This document shows positions 25,240-36,341 of a stretch of DNA of 64,000 nucleotides, piece after piece. The stretch spans positions 1 through 64,000 of the forward strand of contig NZ_LXQB01000029.1 in the NCBI RefSeq assembly GCF_004421185.1, written 5' to 3'. Made by a program: the position numbers and the translations under genes. Below the pieces are notes generated by a model. The model saw only the letters and a program-made list of their open reading frames with translations, made no database searches and had not been told where the DNA came from. The stretch's first letter is position 1, and each line of letters opens with the position of its first letter. This stretch comes from Methylacidiphilum sp. Yel (lineage in GTDB: Bacteria > Verrucomicrobiota > Verrucomicrobiia > Methylacidiphilales > Methylacidiphilaceae).

Positions 25240-26697
25240 ATGGAATACGAAGCAATCATAGGACTTGAAGTCCATGTCCAGTTAAAAACGCAGACAAAAC
25301 TTTTTTGTGGCTGCCCCATAGAATATGGAGCCTTACCCAACAGCCGAGTTTGTCCTATCTGCTTGGGACTGCCCGGTGCCCTCCCTTCTCCCAATAAGCA
25401 GGCCATCATTCTTACGATTCAAACAGGGCTCATGCTTGGATCAGAAATAGCTCCAAGGGGGAAATTCGACAGAAAAAATTACTTTTATCCTGACATGCCT
25501 AAAAATTATCAGATATCGCAATATGATCAGCCTTTATGCAAAGGAGGAGCTGTCCAGTTATACCCCTTGGCTTTTCCTAAAGACGCACAAAAAGATCCAC
25601 AAGCTCAGTCCCGGAAAAAGATCAGGCTTGTGAGGATTCATCTTGAAGAAGACGTTGGAAAATCTTTCCATTTTGGGGACTACAGCGGAATTGATTTTAA
25701 CCGGGCAGGAACCCCATTGATGGAAATCGTATCAGAAGCGGATATAAGAAGCCCTGAAGAAGCCTTTGCCTATCTGACAGCCCTTCGCCAAATATTGCGA
25801 TACGGCAACGTGAGCGACTGTGATATGGAAAAAGGCCAGCTTCGCTGTGATGTGAATGTCAGCGTCAAGCCAATCGGTGAGGAAAAATGGGGAACAAAAT
25901 GCGAGATAAAAAATCTCAATAGCATCAGCGCGGTTCGAAAGGCTTTAAAGTATGAAATCCAAAGACAAATCCATATTTTAGAACTCGGAGGCGAAATATC
26001 ACAAGAAACTTTGCGTTGGGATGATCTTAAAGGGCAAACATTCCCTATGCGAACCAAAGAATACGCCCATGATTATAGATATTTTCCAGATCCTGACCTT
26101 TTGACCATACTGACTGAAGGAGAACTCATCGAGGAAGCCCAGAAACGAATCCCTGAATTACCGGAAGAAAAAAAACAAAGGCTTTCTCAACACTATGGCC
26201 TCACAGAGTATCAAGCCAGTGTGTTGGCTTCGGATCCTCAGCTAGCTGATTTTTTCGAAAAAGCAGCGGCTCAATCAGCAAATAAAGTATCAGTGGCTAA
26301 TTTTTTAATTAACGATTATCTTGCTGTAGCTTCAGAATCTGAAACAGCCATTCCCATTCCACCGGAATATTTTTCGGAGCTATCCAACCTCGTCGATCAA
26401 GGCAAGCTTCACATGAAGCAAGCCAAAGAAATTGTTAAACTAATGGTTACAGAAAAGAAAAGCCCAACCCTTATCGTTCAGGAGAAAGGTTTAGCTCAAA
26501 TTACCAGTCTGGATACCCTTGATGCGATCTGCAAAGAGGCCATCGAAGCAAATCCTAAAAGTGTTGCTGATTACCGCTCAGGGAAAACCGCAGCCATTAA
26601 TGCCATCAAAGGCTACGTCATGAAAAAGACAAAAGGACAAGCCAATCCGAAAATTGTCCATGAACTTTTGGAAAAGAAATTACATGAATTAGGCTGA
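25240..26697 (+). CDS. gatB: Glutamyl/aspartyl-tRNA amidotransferase subunit B
   Basis: 485 residues. N-terminal 'IIGLEVHVQLKTQTKLFCGC' begins the cradle domain; the zinc site is formed by 'CGCP' and 'CPICLGLPG'; 'GKFDRKNYFYPDMPKNYQIS' and 'GIDFNRAGTPLMEIVSE' are family signatures, and the C-terminal YqeY-like tail runs to the end. GatB binds the misacylated tRNA, activates the side chain with ATP and transfers ammonia from GatA. It completes the gatCAB operon. Confidence 0.94.
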   Translation: MEYEAIIGLEVHVQLKTQTKLFCGCPIEYGALPNSRVCPICLGLPGALPSPNKQAIILTIQTGLMLGSEIAPRGKFDRKNYFYPDMPKNYQISQYDQPLCKGGAVQLYPLAFPKDAQKDPQAQSRKKIRLVRIHLEEDVGKSFHFGDYSGIDFNRAGTPLMEIVSEADIRSPEEAFAYLTALRQILRYGNVSDCDMEKGQLRCDVNVSVKPIGEEKWGTKCEIKNLNSISAVRKALKYEIQRQIHILELGGEISQETLRWDDLKGQTFPMRTKEYAHDYRYFPDPDLLTILTEGELIEEAQKRIPELPEEKKQRLSQHYGLTEYQASVLASDPQLADFFEKAAAQSANKVSVANFLINDYLAVASESETAIPIPPEYFSELSNLVDQGKLHMKQAKEIVKLMVTEKKSPTLIVQEKGLAQITSLDTLDAICKEAIEANPKSVADYRSGKTAAINAIKGYVMKKTKGQANPKIVHELLEKKLHELG

Positions 26698-26777
26698 TTG
26701 CTTTGATCAAGATTTGGTTTTTCAAAAAAGATTAAGAAGGAGGCCTTTGGCCTAACCGTCCCTTTTCTGATTCTAAT

Positions 26778-28526
26778 TCAGAGATGACGGCGGCAAGTAA
26801 CCATCCTTTTTTTTTCTAATAAGGCAATAGCCGCCGGTTCGTCCAATCCATAAAGATACATCAGTATCCGTAGCGAACGATACCGCAATTTCATGCTTTT
26901 AGGTTGCAGATTGATCATCAAATTATCTTTGACCTTGCCTGTACGGATCATGGAAATCGTGCTCAACATATTCAAGAGAATTTTCGTGGCTGTCCCCGCC
27001 TTCAGTCTGGTGGATCCTGCAATAATCTCTGGTCCCGTTGGTAGATCGATCGCCAAGTCAGCATAAGGACAAGGCGGCCGAGAGGGGTTGCAGCTTACCA
27101 GTAAGGTCTTAGCCCCAATTGTTTTGGCAGCTTCTAGTGCAGAAATGACAAAAGGAGTTCTTCCACTTGCCGTTATTCCACAAACCATATCCTTACTGGT
27201 AACCCCACGGTTAAAAATGCTCTTAAACCCCTCCGCAGTGCTATCTTCTATGCCTTCCATACTGCGCCAAAGGGCATCGGCCCCACCAGCCATTATTGCT
27301 TGGACCATCTCAGGGGAGACGTTGAATGTCGGTGGCATTTCGCTAGCATCCAATGCGCCCAGTCTTCCGCTTGTTCCTGCACCCACATAAAAGAGCCGGC
27401 CTCCTTTTTCCAGTATCGAGCTGGTGACGGCTACAGCCTCTGCAATCTCACGGCGGCATTTTTCCAAAGCCTGCTGGACAAAGCTCTCTTCAGATATAAA
27501 CAGATCAACAAGTTCCTGAACCGTTTTTTTCTCCAAAGAAGCAGACCGAGGATTTCTTTCTTCGGTCATAGACCGATCTAAGGCTTCTCGCTGGGTTTTA
27601 TCTGGAAGCACATTTTCCATGCTCCTTTGGTAAACAAAAGAACCATAACCCAGGAGGCGTATGGCTCCTAAAGGTCCAGGAGTCGTGCATACGAAACACT
27701 CCGAAAAAGAAAGCAATTTTTTTAGCTGGTTTTGGAAAAGCGTGGTATAAAAAGAAGAATTTTCAAAAAGCCCTCCTACCAGAGCAATCCGTGGATTGGT
27801 TAAGCCCAATCTTCTGGCAACTATCTGCACCCTTAAGCCAAGCATGGAAGCTTCTCTATTTACTATTTCAAAGGAGCTTTTCTCTCCTTTTTCTGCCATG
27901 CTCAACACAATGGGAGCAAAAGAGGCAATAAAATCCTTTTTTCCAAAAGAAGGCAAAACATAGGAAAGGAAATCATCCATATCATTGCGACAACTATGCC
28001 TAAGAAAAGCCTGCGCCAGAGCGGAAACGTTCTTAGTAAGATCAAAGTCTAAATATATTCTTTCTAGTCCTTCCCTTCCTATTCTATAACCACTTCCCGG
28101 ATCCCCAAGCTGTCCCCATCCTCCAGCCTTTTCCCATATACCAGCCTTATAGCCAATAACATTGGAGCCCGTTCCAGCGATCACCAATATTCCTTCTTGA
28201 TTCGGTTCAAAAGCTCTCGCATAGGCTGTACGGGTATCTTCAGCGATAATGACTTTTGTGGCCTCAGGCCAAACAGACCTAATAATTTCTTCGAGGATTT
28301 TTACTTCTTTTTCCGAATGGCAACCAGCAAATCCAGCGCCAATTTGTTTAATCTCGACTCGGACTTTTTCTTTTATTGATTGGAATAGAGAAACTAACTC
28401 TTTTGTCGTTAATAGATGTACATTGCCCACTCCCTCGTTTCCCTTGGCTACAACCCCTCCTTTCTCCTCCAGAACTATCCATCGAGTATGCGTGCCTCCA
28501 GCCTCTATGCCTAACAATCTGCCCAT
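26778..28526 (-). CDS. murQ: Fusion of a BadF/BcrA-type amino-sugar kinase and MurNAc-6-phosphate etherase MurQ
   Basis: 582 residues in two enzyme units. Residues 1-300 are an ASKHA-fold kinase: 'GIEAGGTHTRWIVLEEKG' (phosphate 1), 'IIAEDTRTAYARA', 'GILVIAGTGSNVIGY' and 'GGWGQLGDPGSGYRIGREGL', the pattern of GlcNAc/MurNAc kinases. From about 318 a MurQ-like SIS domain follows: 'TEERNP.S', 'FYVGAGTSGRLGALDASEMP' with the catalytic Glu, 'SMEGIEDS', and 'GSTRLKAGTATKILLNMLST'. MurQ cleaves the lactyl ether of MurNAc-6-phosphate to GlcNAc-6-phosphate. Kinase and etherase together would phosphorylate and then cleave free MurNAc in murein recycling; MurNAc as kinase substrate is inference from the fusion. 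Confidence 0.88.
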   Translation of the reverse strand: MGRLLGIEAGGTHTRWIVLEEKGGVVAKGNEGVGNVHLLTTKELVSLFQSIKEKVRVEIKQIGAGFAGCHSEKEVKILEEIIRSVWPEATKVIIAEDTRTAYARAFEPNQEGILVIAGTGSNVIGYKAGIWEKAGGWGQLGDPGSGYRIGREGLERIYLDFDLTKNVSALAQAFLRHSCRNDMDDFLSYVLPSFGKKDFIASFAPIVLSMAEKGEKSSFEIVNREASMLGLRVQIVARRLGLTNPRIALVGGLFENSSFYTTLFQNQLKKLLSFSECFVCTTPGPLGAIRLLGYGSFVYQRSMENVLPDKTQREALDRSMTEERNPRSASLEKKTVQELVDLFISEESFVQQALEKCRREIAEAVAVTSSILEKGGRLFYVGAGTSGRLGALDASEMPPTFNVSPEMVQAIMAGGADALWRSMEGIEDSTAEGFKSIFNRGVTSKDMVCGITASGRTPFVISALEAAKTIGAKTLLVSCNPSRPPCPYADLAIDLPTGPEIIAGSTRLKAGTATKILLNMLSTISMIRTGKVKDNLMINLQPKSMKLRYRSLRILMYLYGLDEPAAIALLEKKRMVTCRRHL

Positions 28527-28621
28527 TCTTTCTATTTTATATTGAATGTCTTCTCTTCTGACAATCTTTTATAGAATAGAAAAGCCCAAAGAAAGGCTCG
28601 ACAAGCATTCCCGCTCTCTAA

Positions 28622-30727
<2,106 letters not shown>

Positions 30728-30743
30728 ATAGCCAACTGAATGG

Positions 30744-31421
30744 ATGACAATGATATTCTTTGATTTTTATTTTGATTGGACCAAAAAATTCGACCGAAGA
30801 GGGAGGATTGCCCCTCTTCTTTTCTTTATATTTTTTTCCTTTCTTTTTTTCTCTTCTTCGGCTCCTCTTTTCTCTCAAGACGATCAGAATGCAGAAACTC
30901 CAACGATTGCAAAAAAACTGGAAGGGGAAGAAGAAAAGAAAAAGCTCCTAAGAGCAGTCGACATCCTAGATCAATTAGAGCAAAATGTTGAAGCAAATTC
31001 CTTCAATATTCAAGCTATTAAAGAGGAAATACGGAAATTAAAAGAGCAAGTCAACTCTTTGGAAAGGGATATTGAAAAAATAAAAATTGCCACATCAAAA
31101 GAGCGTTTATCCCCTTCAAATCCTAAAAAAGGCAATGCCTCAGTATCAGAAAAGGCCCATAAAGAGGCAACAACCCAATTGGTCGAAAAAGGATACTACT
31201 ACGTGGTGAAAAAAAATGACACGCTTGAAAGCATTGCCGATGCCTACCGGAAAAGCGGGGTGAATGTAACAGTGGAGGATATCCGCAAATCCAATAATCT
31301 CTCTTCTCACTCTCCGCTTGAAGTTGGAAAAAAATTGTTCATTCCCAAAAAAGAAACAAAACCGCTCCAATCCGCCACTCCCCCTTCCCCCATTCCCAAA
31401 GAGGGGACCACTATCGAATAA
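30744..31421 (+). CDS. LysM-domain protein with coiled coil
   Basis: 225 residues. A hydrophobic segment (about 22-42, 'PLLFFIFFSFLFF') serves as signal or anchor. A coiled coil follows (about 70-115, 'LDQLEQNVEANSFNIQAIKE' and on), then a LysM domain at about 150-198 beginning 'YYYVVKKNDTLESIADAY' and ending 'LEVGKKLFIPKK'. LysM binds peptidoglycan, so the protein probably sits at the murein layer. It follows ligA by 16 bases and may share its transcript. The exact role is unknown. Confidence 0.75.
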   Translation: MTMIFFDFYFDWTKKFDRRGRIAPLLFFIFFSFLFFSSSAPLFSQDDQNAETPTIAKKLEGEEEKKKLLRAVDILDQLEQNVEANSFNIQAIKEEIRKLKEQVNSLERDIEKIKIATSKERLSPSNPKKGNASVSEKAHKEATTQLVEKGYYYVVKKNDTLESIADAYRKSGVNVTVEDIRKSNNLSSHSPLEVGKKLFIPKKETKPLQSATPPSPIPKEGTTIE

Positions 31422-31440
31422 ATCCAGTCTGTAGCCAAAA

Positions 31441-31471
31441 AAAATATCTCTTAGAGAAGACAAGATATTTT
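31441..31471. terminator. Bidirectional terminator between the LysM gene and glpK
   Basis: AAAATATCT (31441-31449) and AGATATTTT (31463-31471) form a perfect 9-bp stem with a 13-base loop, flanked by A-rich and T-rich sequence. It lies between two converging genes. Confidence 0.5.
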
Positions 31472-31502
31472 CACCTATTACTTTAAAAATATATGGCAGA
31501 GA

Positions 31503-33013
31503 TCAGCCTATAGTCTTTTGAATCCATTTAGCGGCTTTACGAAGGGCTTTTTTCCAATAACGAAGCTCCTTTTGTCTTTCCAAAGAAGATAGTGTCGGTA
31601 GCCATTCTTTCTTTTTTTTCCACCATTGACCTAGTTCCTCAAAATCATTAAACAGGCCTCCTGCTAAGCCGGTGATAAATGCCGCTCCCATTGCCGTTGT
31701 TTCACTATTTTCAGGAGCCAAAATTTTTCTATTCAATATATCCGCTTGGAACTGCATAAACCGTTCATTTTTTACCATACCCCCATCTACTTTCAGTTCT
31801 TGCATCTTCATGCCGCATGCCTTTTGTATTCCCTCAAAAAGGTCTCTAACTTGAAAAGCAGTTGCCTCTAAGACTGCACGGGCTAAATGACAGGCTTGAG
31901 TCTTTAAAGTCAAACCGAAGAATGCGGCTCTAGCAAACGGATCCCAATATGGAGCAAACAGTCCACAAAAAGCAGGAACAAAGTAAATGCCCCCATTATC
32001 AGAGGCTTCCAAAGCCAAAGTTTCTAGTTCTTGGTCATCTTTCAACTTCAACAACTGCTTCAACCAATGCACAGCTGAACCAGCAGAGGCGCTGCTGCCC
32101 TCCAACGCATAGCTTATGATTCCATTGCGTAACTTGTAGCCGATGGTTGTGATTAACCCAGCATCAGAGAAAATAGGGCGATAAGCTGTATTCACTAGCA
32201 AAAATGCTCCTGTACCATACGTGCACTTTCCCTCTCCAAGCCGAAGACAATTTTGTCCGATCAGGGCTGCTTGCTGATCTCCAATAAGCCCCGCCAGGGT
32301 AATTCCCTTCAAACAACCTATTTTCCCCTCAGCTAAGATAGCATCGTTGGGAACGACTTCAGGCATCAATACAGAAGGAATAGTTAATTCTTCAAGGATT
32401 TCTTGATCCCATTGCATTGTATGGATATTAAAAAGCAAGGTTCGGGAGGCATTAGTAACATCGGTCAGGTGCTTACCGCCATGAGGACCACCGGAGAATT
32501 TCCAAAGTAAAAATGAATCGATGGTACCAAAGAGAAGATCGCCAGAGGAAGCTTTTTTTCTTGCTTCTGGGACATGCTCAAGAAGCCATAAAAGTTTCAT
32601 TCCACTAAAATAAGTTGCCAGTGGAAGGCCCGTTTTCCTATGGTAGCGGTAGAGGCCCGCGGGGGTTTTAGAAAATTCATTCACAAGATCTGCTGTCCGG
32701 CTGTCTTGCCAACTAATGGCATTGGCAAGGGGAATCCCAGTTTTTTTTCCCAAAGAACCGTTGTTTCTCTTTGATTGGTAATGCCCAGGGCCACAAGATC
32801 AGACTGGCAAAGCGATTTTGCTGCAAATGCTTCTTCCACCAAGCTCAGCGTATTATGATAGATCTCAAGGGCATCCTGTTCGACCCATCCTTCCTTTGGA
32901 CAATACCAGCGATGTTCTTTAAAAGAAGAATGGACAACATGGCCTTGCTGATCAAAAAGAAAAAATTTAGTCCCTGAGGTCCCTTGATCAATCACTCCGA
33001 TGAGTTTTCTCAT
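31503..33013 (-). pseudogene. glpK: Glycerol kinase gene with a one-base frameshift in an A8 tract
   Basis: The 5' part (from 33013) encodes the FGGY-kinase start 'IGVIDQGTSGTKFFLFD' and 'LGITNQRETTVLW', then goes out of frame. The rest, from about 32753 to 31503, encodes the remainder in another frame: 'PLANAISWQDSRT', 'LAGLIGDQQAALIGQ', 'CTYGTGAFLLVNT', 'GLFAPYWDPFARAAFFGLT' and 'LKVDGGMVKNERFMQFQADI'. The frames join at a run of eight A on the coding strand (T8 at 32741-32748). Nine A would restore a 503-residue protein, a normal GlpK length. Every other motif is intact, so the break is recent, reversible, corrected by slippage, or a sequencing error. GlpK makes glycerol 3-phosphate from glycerol. 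coaX lies just upstream. Confidence 0.88.
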
Positions 33014-33084
33014 GAGGTGCCAGTGGTATTTAAAAAGCAGGGAGAAAAAATAGCAGCATCCTTATTACCCTTAAGCAGGAATAT

Positions 33085-33840
33085 TTATGCCAAATCTACG
33101 GAGATCATGCGTCTTTTTATCAAATTTTCTCCAATTATCCGAATTCCTTTAAGAGTCAGGAAATTATCAATCTGATCAACCATGTTCAACCGACCACAAA
33201 TAAGATGCGCTTGTCCACCGGTAGCGATCACAGGAATTTTTAGTGGGCATCCCAGCTCCTCTTTGATTTTTTCAATAAGATACAGCACCATGCCTCTATA
33301 GCCTAAGACAGCACCCACCCGCATCGCCTCCTCTGTCGATTGGGCAATAGCTCTTAAGGGCTCTTTCAATTCTACAACCGGCAATAGAGCTGTCTTTTCA
33401 TGAAGATAGGATCGCATCAAATTTAAGCCAGGAGCTATCACCCCTCCACAATAAGCCCCATTGTGATTGACAATATCGAAAGTCGTTGCCGTTCCAAAAT
33501 CGATGGCTACTGCTGGATAGCCGTAGAATGAAGCGAGGGCAATGGCATTAGCCAGTCTGTCCGCTCCAATTTCTTTGGGATTTGGATAATCGATTGCAAT
33601 GCCTAAAGGCAGAGATGGATCGATGGTATAGATTCTATCCAAAAAGACATTTTCAAAATACACATTGCATTTGGGGACTACGCTACACAAAATGCAATCT
33701 TGCTTTGGGAAATTTTGAATAATTTCTCTAAGGAGACTATAACTCAGTTGAGCAGTGGGAACTTTTCTCAGCAGGCTAATTTCAGTGTTTTGGCACCATG
33801 CAATTTTGGTGACACTATTGCCGACATCTGCAAGGATCAT
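33085..33840 (-). CDS. coaX: Type III pantothenate kinase
   Basis: 251 residues. 'ILADVGNSVTKIAWC' is the N-terminal phosphate-binding motif; 'PKEIGADRLANAIALAS' and 'AIDFGTATTFDIV' are the two defining CoaX motifs, and 'YCGGVIAPGLNLMRSYLHEK' follows. It phosphorylates pantothenate, the first step of coenzyme A synthesis, and unlike type I enzymes is insensitive to CoA feedback. glpK follows 71 bases downstream on the same strand, which may be chance. Confidence 0.92.
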   Translation of the reverse strand: MILADVGNSVTKIAWCQNTEISLLRKVPTAQLSYSLLREIIQNFPKQDCILCSVVPKCNVYFENVFLDRIYTIDPSLPLGIAIDYPNPKEIGADRLANAIALASFYGYPAVAIDFGTATTFDIVNHNGAYCGGVIAPGLNLMRSYLHEKTALLPVVELKEPLRAIAQSTEEAMRVGAVLGYRGMVLYLIEKIKEELGCPLKIPVIATGGQAHLICGRLNMVDQIDNFLTLKGIRIIGENLIKRRMISVDLA

Positions 33841-33878
33841 AAACAGGAGCTTTTCAATAAAAAATAGCCTCTTTTAGC

Positions 33879-35426
33879 CTATTTATTTGACCTAGGGACT
33901 ACTACAAAATGAGTAATTCCCTTTGACCAAACTCGCAGGAGCACATTTCCAGAAGTTCCTTTGACGGCCTGCAATGCTTCTTGCACTGTCCGCACCGGCC
34001 GATGCTGTACTTCTAAGATTACATCTCCAGGCTGCAGCGAATTTCTCCCAGGTTTGGCAGCCGGGGATTCTGGATCTACCGATACAATAACGACTCCCTG
34101 AACATCAGGCGGAATTTCAAATTGCTGTCTAACCATTCTATTTAAATCAGCGATCTCTACCCCTGGTAAAAACGTTGAATTTTCTTCTTGTTGTTTGGGA
34201 ACATTTGCAGAAACATCTTCTGGAGTTCTTTCTTTGAGTACGGCTTGTATAATCTTCTCTTTGCCATCACGCCAAATTTTCAAGGTAGCCTTAGATCCTG
34301 GAGGGGTTTGGGATACAGCCAATCTCAAGGATCTTGGGTCGGTGACTTTTTGGCCATTATATTCTAGAATCACGTCCCCAGCCTTCATTCCAGCTTGATC
34401 CGCAGGAGTCCCCGGACTGACCTGCTCTACCAATGCTCCCGTTGCTTCTGGTAATTTAAAAGCTTGTGCAAGATCAGGAGTTACTTCCGATATCGTCACC
34501 CCAAGAAATCCTCGAATCACTCGACCATTCTTTACAATCTGATCCATTACGTATCGGGCCATGTTCGAGGGTACAGCAAAACCAATCCCCAAGTTCCCAA
34601 CGCGACCTGGACTAACAATGGCCGTATTGATCCCCACAAGCCTTCCCTGAATATCTACCAAAGCTCCGCCAGAATTCCCTGGGTTGATGGCAGCATCAGT
34701 TTGAATAAAATCTTCATATTCTTCAATCCCAATATCTTTCCTGCCTTTACCGCTCACAATGCCCATAGTAACCGTTTGAGTCAGCGCAAAAGGATTGCCA
34801 ATTGCCAGGACAATATCCCCCACTTCCACTAAATCACTGTCGGTAAACACAATGGAGGGCAAACCAGAAGCTTCTATTTTCACCAGAGCAATATCAGTCA
34901 AAGGATCCTTCCCAATGATCTTGCCAGCAAATTCTTTTTTCTGTTCCCCGACTAAAACCTTTATTTCTTCAGCCACATCCACCACATGGTTATTAGTAAG
35001 GATATAGCCCTCAGGGGAAACAATAACCCCAGAACCAAGGCCCGTTTGTTTCCTAGGCTTTGGCATAGGGAAAATTCTTGGATTATTTTGATCTTCTCCG
35101 CCATCAGGAGGACCAAAAAACCTTCTAAAAAAAGGGTCATTAAAAAAAGGGAATATCCATCCCTCAGGAGCTTTGACTTTTTGCGTGGTGAAAATCTCCA
35201 CTACACTCGGCGCCACTTTTTTCACAATGGGAGCAAAGCTTGAAATTAAACCCGTATTTTGCCTTTGAATGGGTGTGTTATCCGTCTGGAATTGAAAAGG
35301 GATTGGTTTTGTTTCCTTATTCTGAGAAAACCAATTCAAGGATTTAGCCGAATCGTTCAGAAAGAAAACAAACATAAAGCCAAAAAGGAAAATAAAAAAA
35401 GGATGAAATTTCTTGGACTGATTCAT
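33879..35426 (-). CDS. degP: HtrA/DegP-type periplasmic serine protease with two PDZ domains
   Basis: 515 residues. A hydrophobic N-terminus (about 9-23) is a signal or anchor. The trypsin-like domain carries His147 (TNNHVVD), Asp178 (LTDIAL) and Ser252 (NPGNSGGAL). Two PDZ domains follow, around 310-400 and 430-510. Between about residues 85 and 125 is the proline/phenylalanine-rich loop usual in DegP homologues ('FFNDPFFRRFFG'). It degrades or refolds damaged proteins in the periplasm. It lies just upstream of coaX on the same strand. Confidence 0.92.
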   Translation of the reverse strand: MNQSKKFHPFFIFLFGFMFVFFLNDSAKSLNWFSQNKETKPIPFQFQTDNTPIQRQNTGLISSFAPIVKKVAPSVVEIFTTQKVKAPEGWIFPFFNDPFFRRFFGPPDGGEDQNNPRIFPMPKPRKQTGLGSGVIVSPEGYILTNNHVVDVAEEIKVLVGEQKKEFAGKIIGKDPLTDIALVKIEASGLPSIVFTDSDLVEVGDIVLAIGNPFALTQTVTMGIVSGKGRKDIGIEEYEDFIQTDAAINPGNSGGALVDIQGRLVGINTAIVSPGRVGNLGIGFAVPSNMARYVMDQIVKNGRVIRGFLGVTISEVTPDLAQAFKLPEATGALVEQVSPGTPADQAGMKAGDVILEYNGQKVTDPRSLRLAVSQTPPGSKATLKIWRDGKEKIIQAVLKERTPEDVSANVPKQQEENSTFLPGVEIADLNRMVRQQFEIPPDVQGVVIVSVDPESPAAKPGRNSLQPGDVILEVQHRPVRTVQEALQAVKGTSGNVLLRVWSKGITHFVVVPRSNK

Positions 35427-35679
35427 AATGCGGTAGGATGATTATTGAAAATACACTTTTACTAGATATCGTTCTTTTTTCAATTTTGCATTAACAAAAA
35501 AAAGAGGCAAAAGAAGACGTGATTCTCTTTTTATTGCTAATACTTTTACTATGAATATATATTTATAAAAATAATTAATAAATCAAATTTTAAAGATTTC
35601 TTGTCAAAGAAAACTTGAAAGCATAGAATAGTCTACAATTGACTAAAAAGAAAAGAAAAAACTTTTTTTGTCTACCACT

Positions 35680-35790
35680 ATGAGCAAGCAATGGAATAAG
35701 ATAGAAAAAAGGAAAAGAAGGAAACGGTATTATAAGCGAAAAAAGGAGAAAATGAGGTTATTAAATCCTCAACTTTCTGGGAAAATTTGA
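35680..35790 (+). CDS. Very small, highly basic protein
   Basis: 36 codons from the ATG at 35680 to the TGA at 35788, ending immediately before the next start codon. More than half of the residues are Lys or Arg ('KIEKRKRRKRYYKRKKEKM'). Such peptides, beginning M-S/A-x-x-W-N-K, occur in verrucomicrobial genomes as far as I remember. The composition suggests nucleic acid or ribosome binding. The tight spacing to the NYN gene supports translation as a pair. Too short for standard gene callers, so it may be unannotated. Confidence 0.55.
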   Translation: MSKQWNKIEKRKRRKRYYKRKKEKMRLLNPQLSGKI

Positions 35791-36258
35791 ATGGCTAACA
35801 CTTCACGGAATTCTCTTCCCCTATTGGTAATCGATGGGTACAATGTGATTCATGCATGGAATGATCTTAAGGTTGCTCAAAGGCAAAGCTTAAGAAAAGC
35901 TAGAGAGCTCCTGATCGAAAGGCTTTCTATACTGCATTATTTAGAGATTTATCAAGTTGTCCTTGTTTTTGATGGAAAAAGTCCCGAACCGGTAGCTATT
36001 CCTCCCCTTTCAGATGATTTTATCGTTGTTTTTTCTCCCAAAGGCATGAGTGCAGATGGGCTTATTGAAAAATACGTGAATGAATCGGTGGCTCGTAGGC
36101 AAGTAACGGTCGTGACTAGTGATCTTGAAGAAAAACGGCAAGTCGAATCTATGGGAGCTTTCTGTATGAGTCCAGAATGGCTTCAACAGGAATTAGCTTA
36201 TCGTCAAGAAGATTTCAAAATGCTCTTAGAAAAGGTCCATCATAATAGTCGGCTCTAA
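35791..36258 (+). CDS. NYN/YacP-type ribonuclease
   Basis: 155 residues with the PIN-like NYN fold. 'LLVIDGYNVIHAW' carries the first acidic residue; 'VVLVFDGKSP' and 'VTVVTSDLEEKRQVESMGA' hold the other conserved Asp residues of the active site. Bacillus YacP (Rae1) is a ribosome-associated endoribonuclease of this family. The start follows the stop of the small basic protein with no gap. Confidence 0.82.
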   Translation: MANTSRNSLPLLVIDGYNVIHAWNDLKVAQRQSLRKARELLIERLSILHYLEIYQVVLVFDGKSPEPVAIPPLSDDFIVVFSPKGMSADGLIEKYVNESVARRQVTVVTSDLEEKRQVESMGAFCMSPEWLQQELAYRQEDFKMLLEKVHHNSRL

Positions 36259-36341
36259 AAGCAAATGGCTTTTATTTTTTGGAAAGGGTTTATCTCATTT
36301 TCTAGTTAAATTTTTTTCTAATTAAATAGAACAAAGAAACA

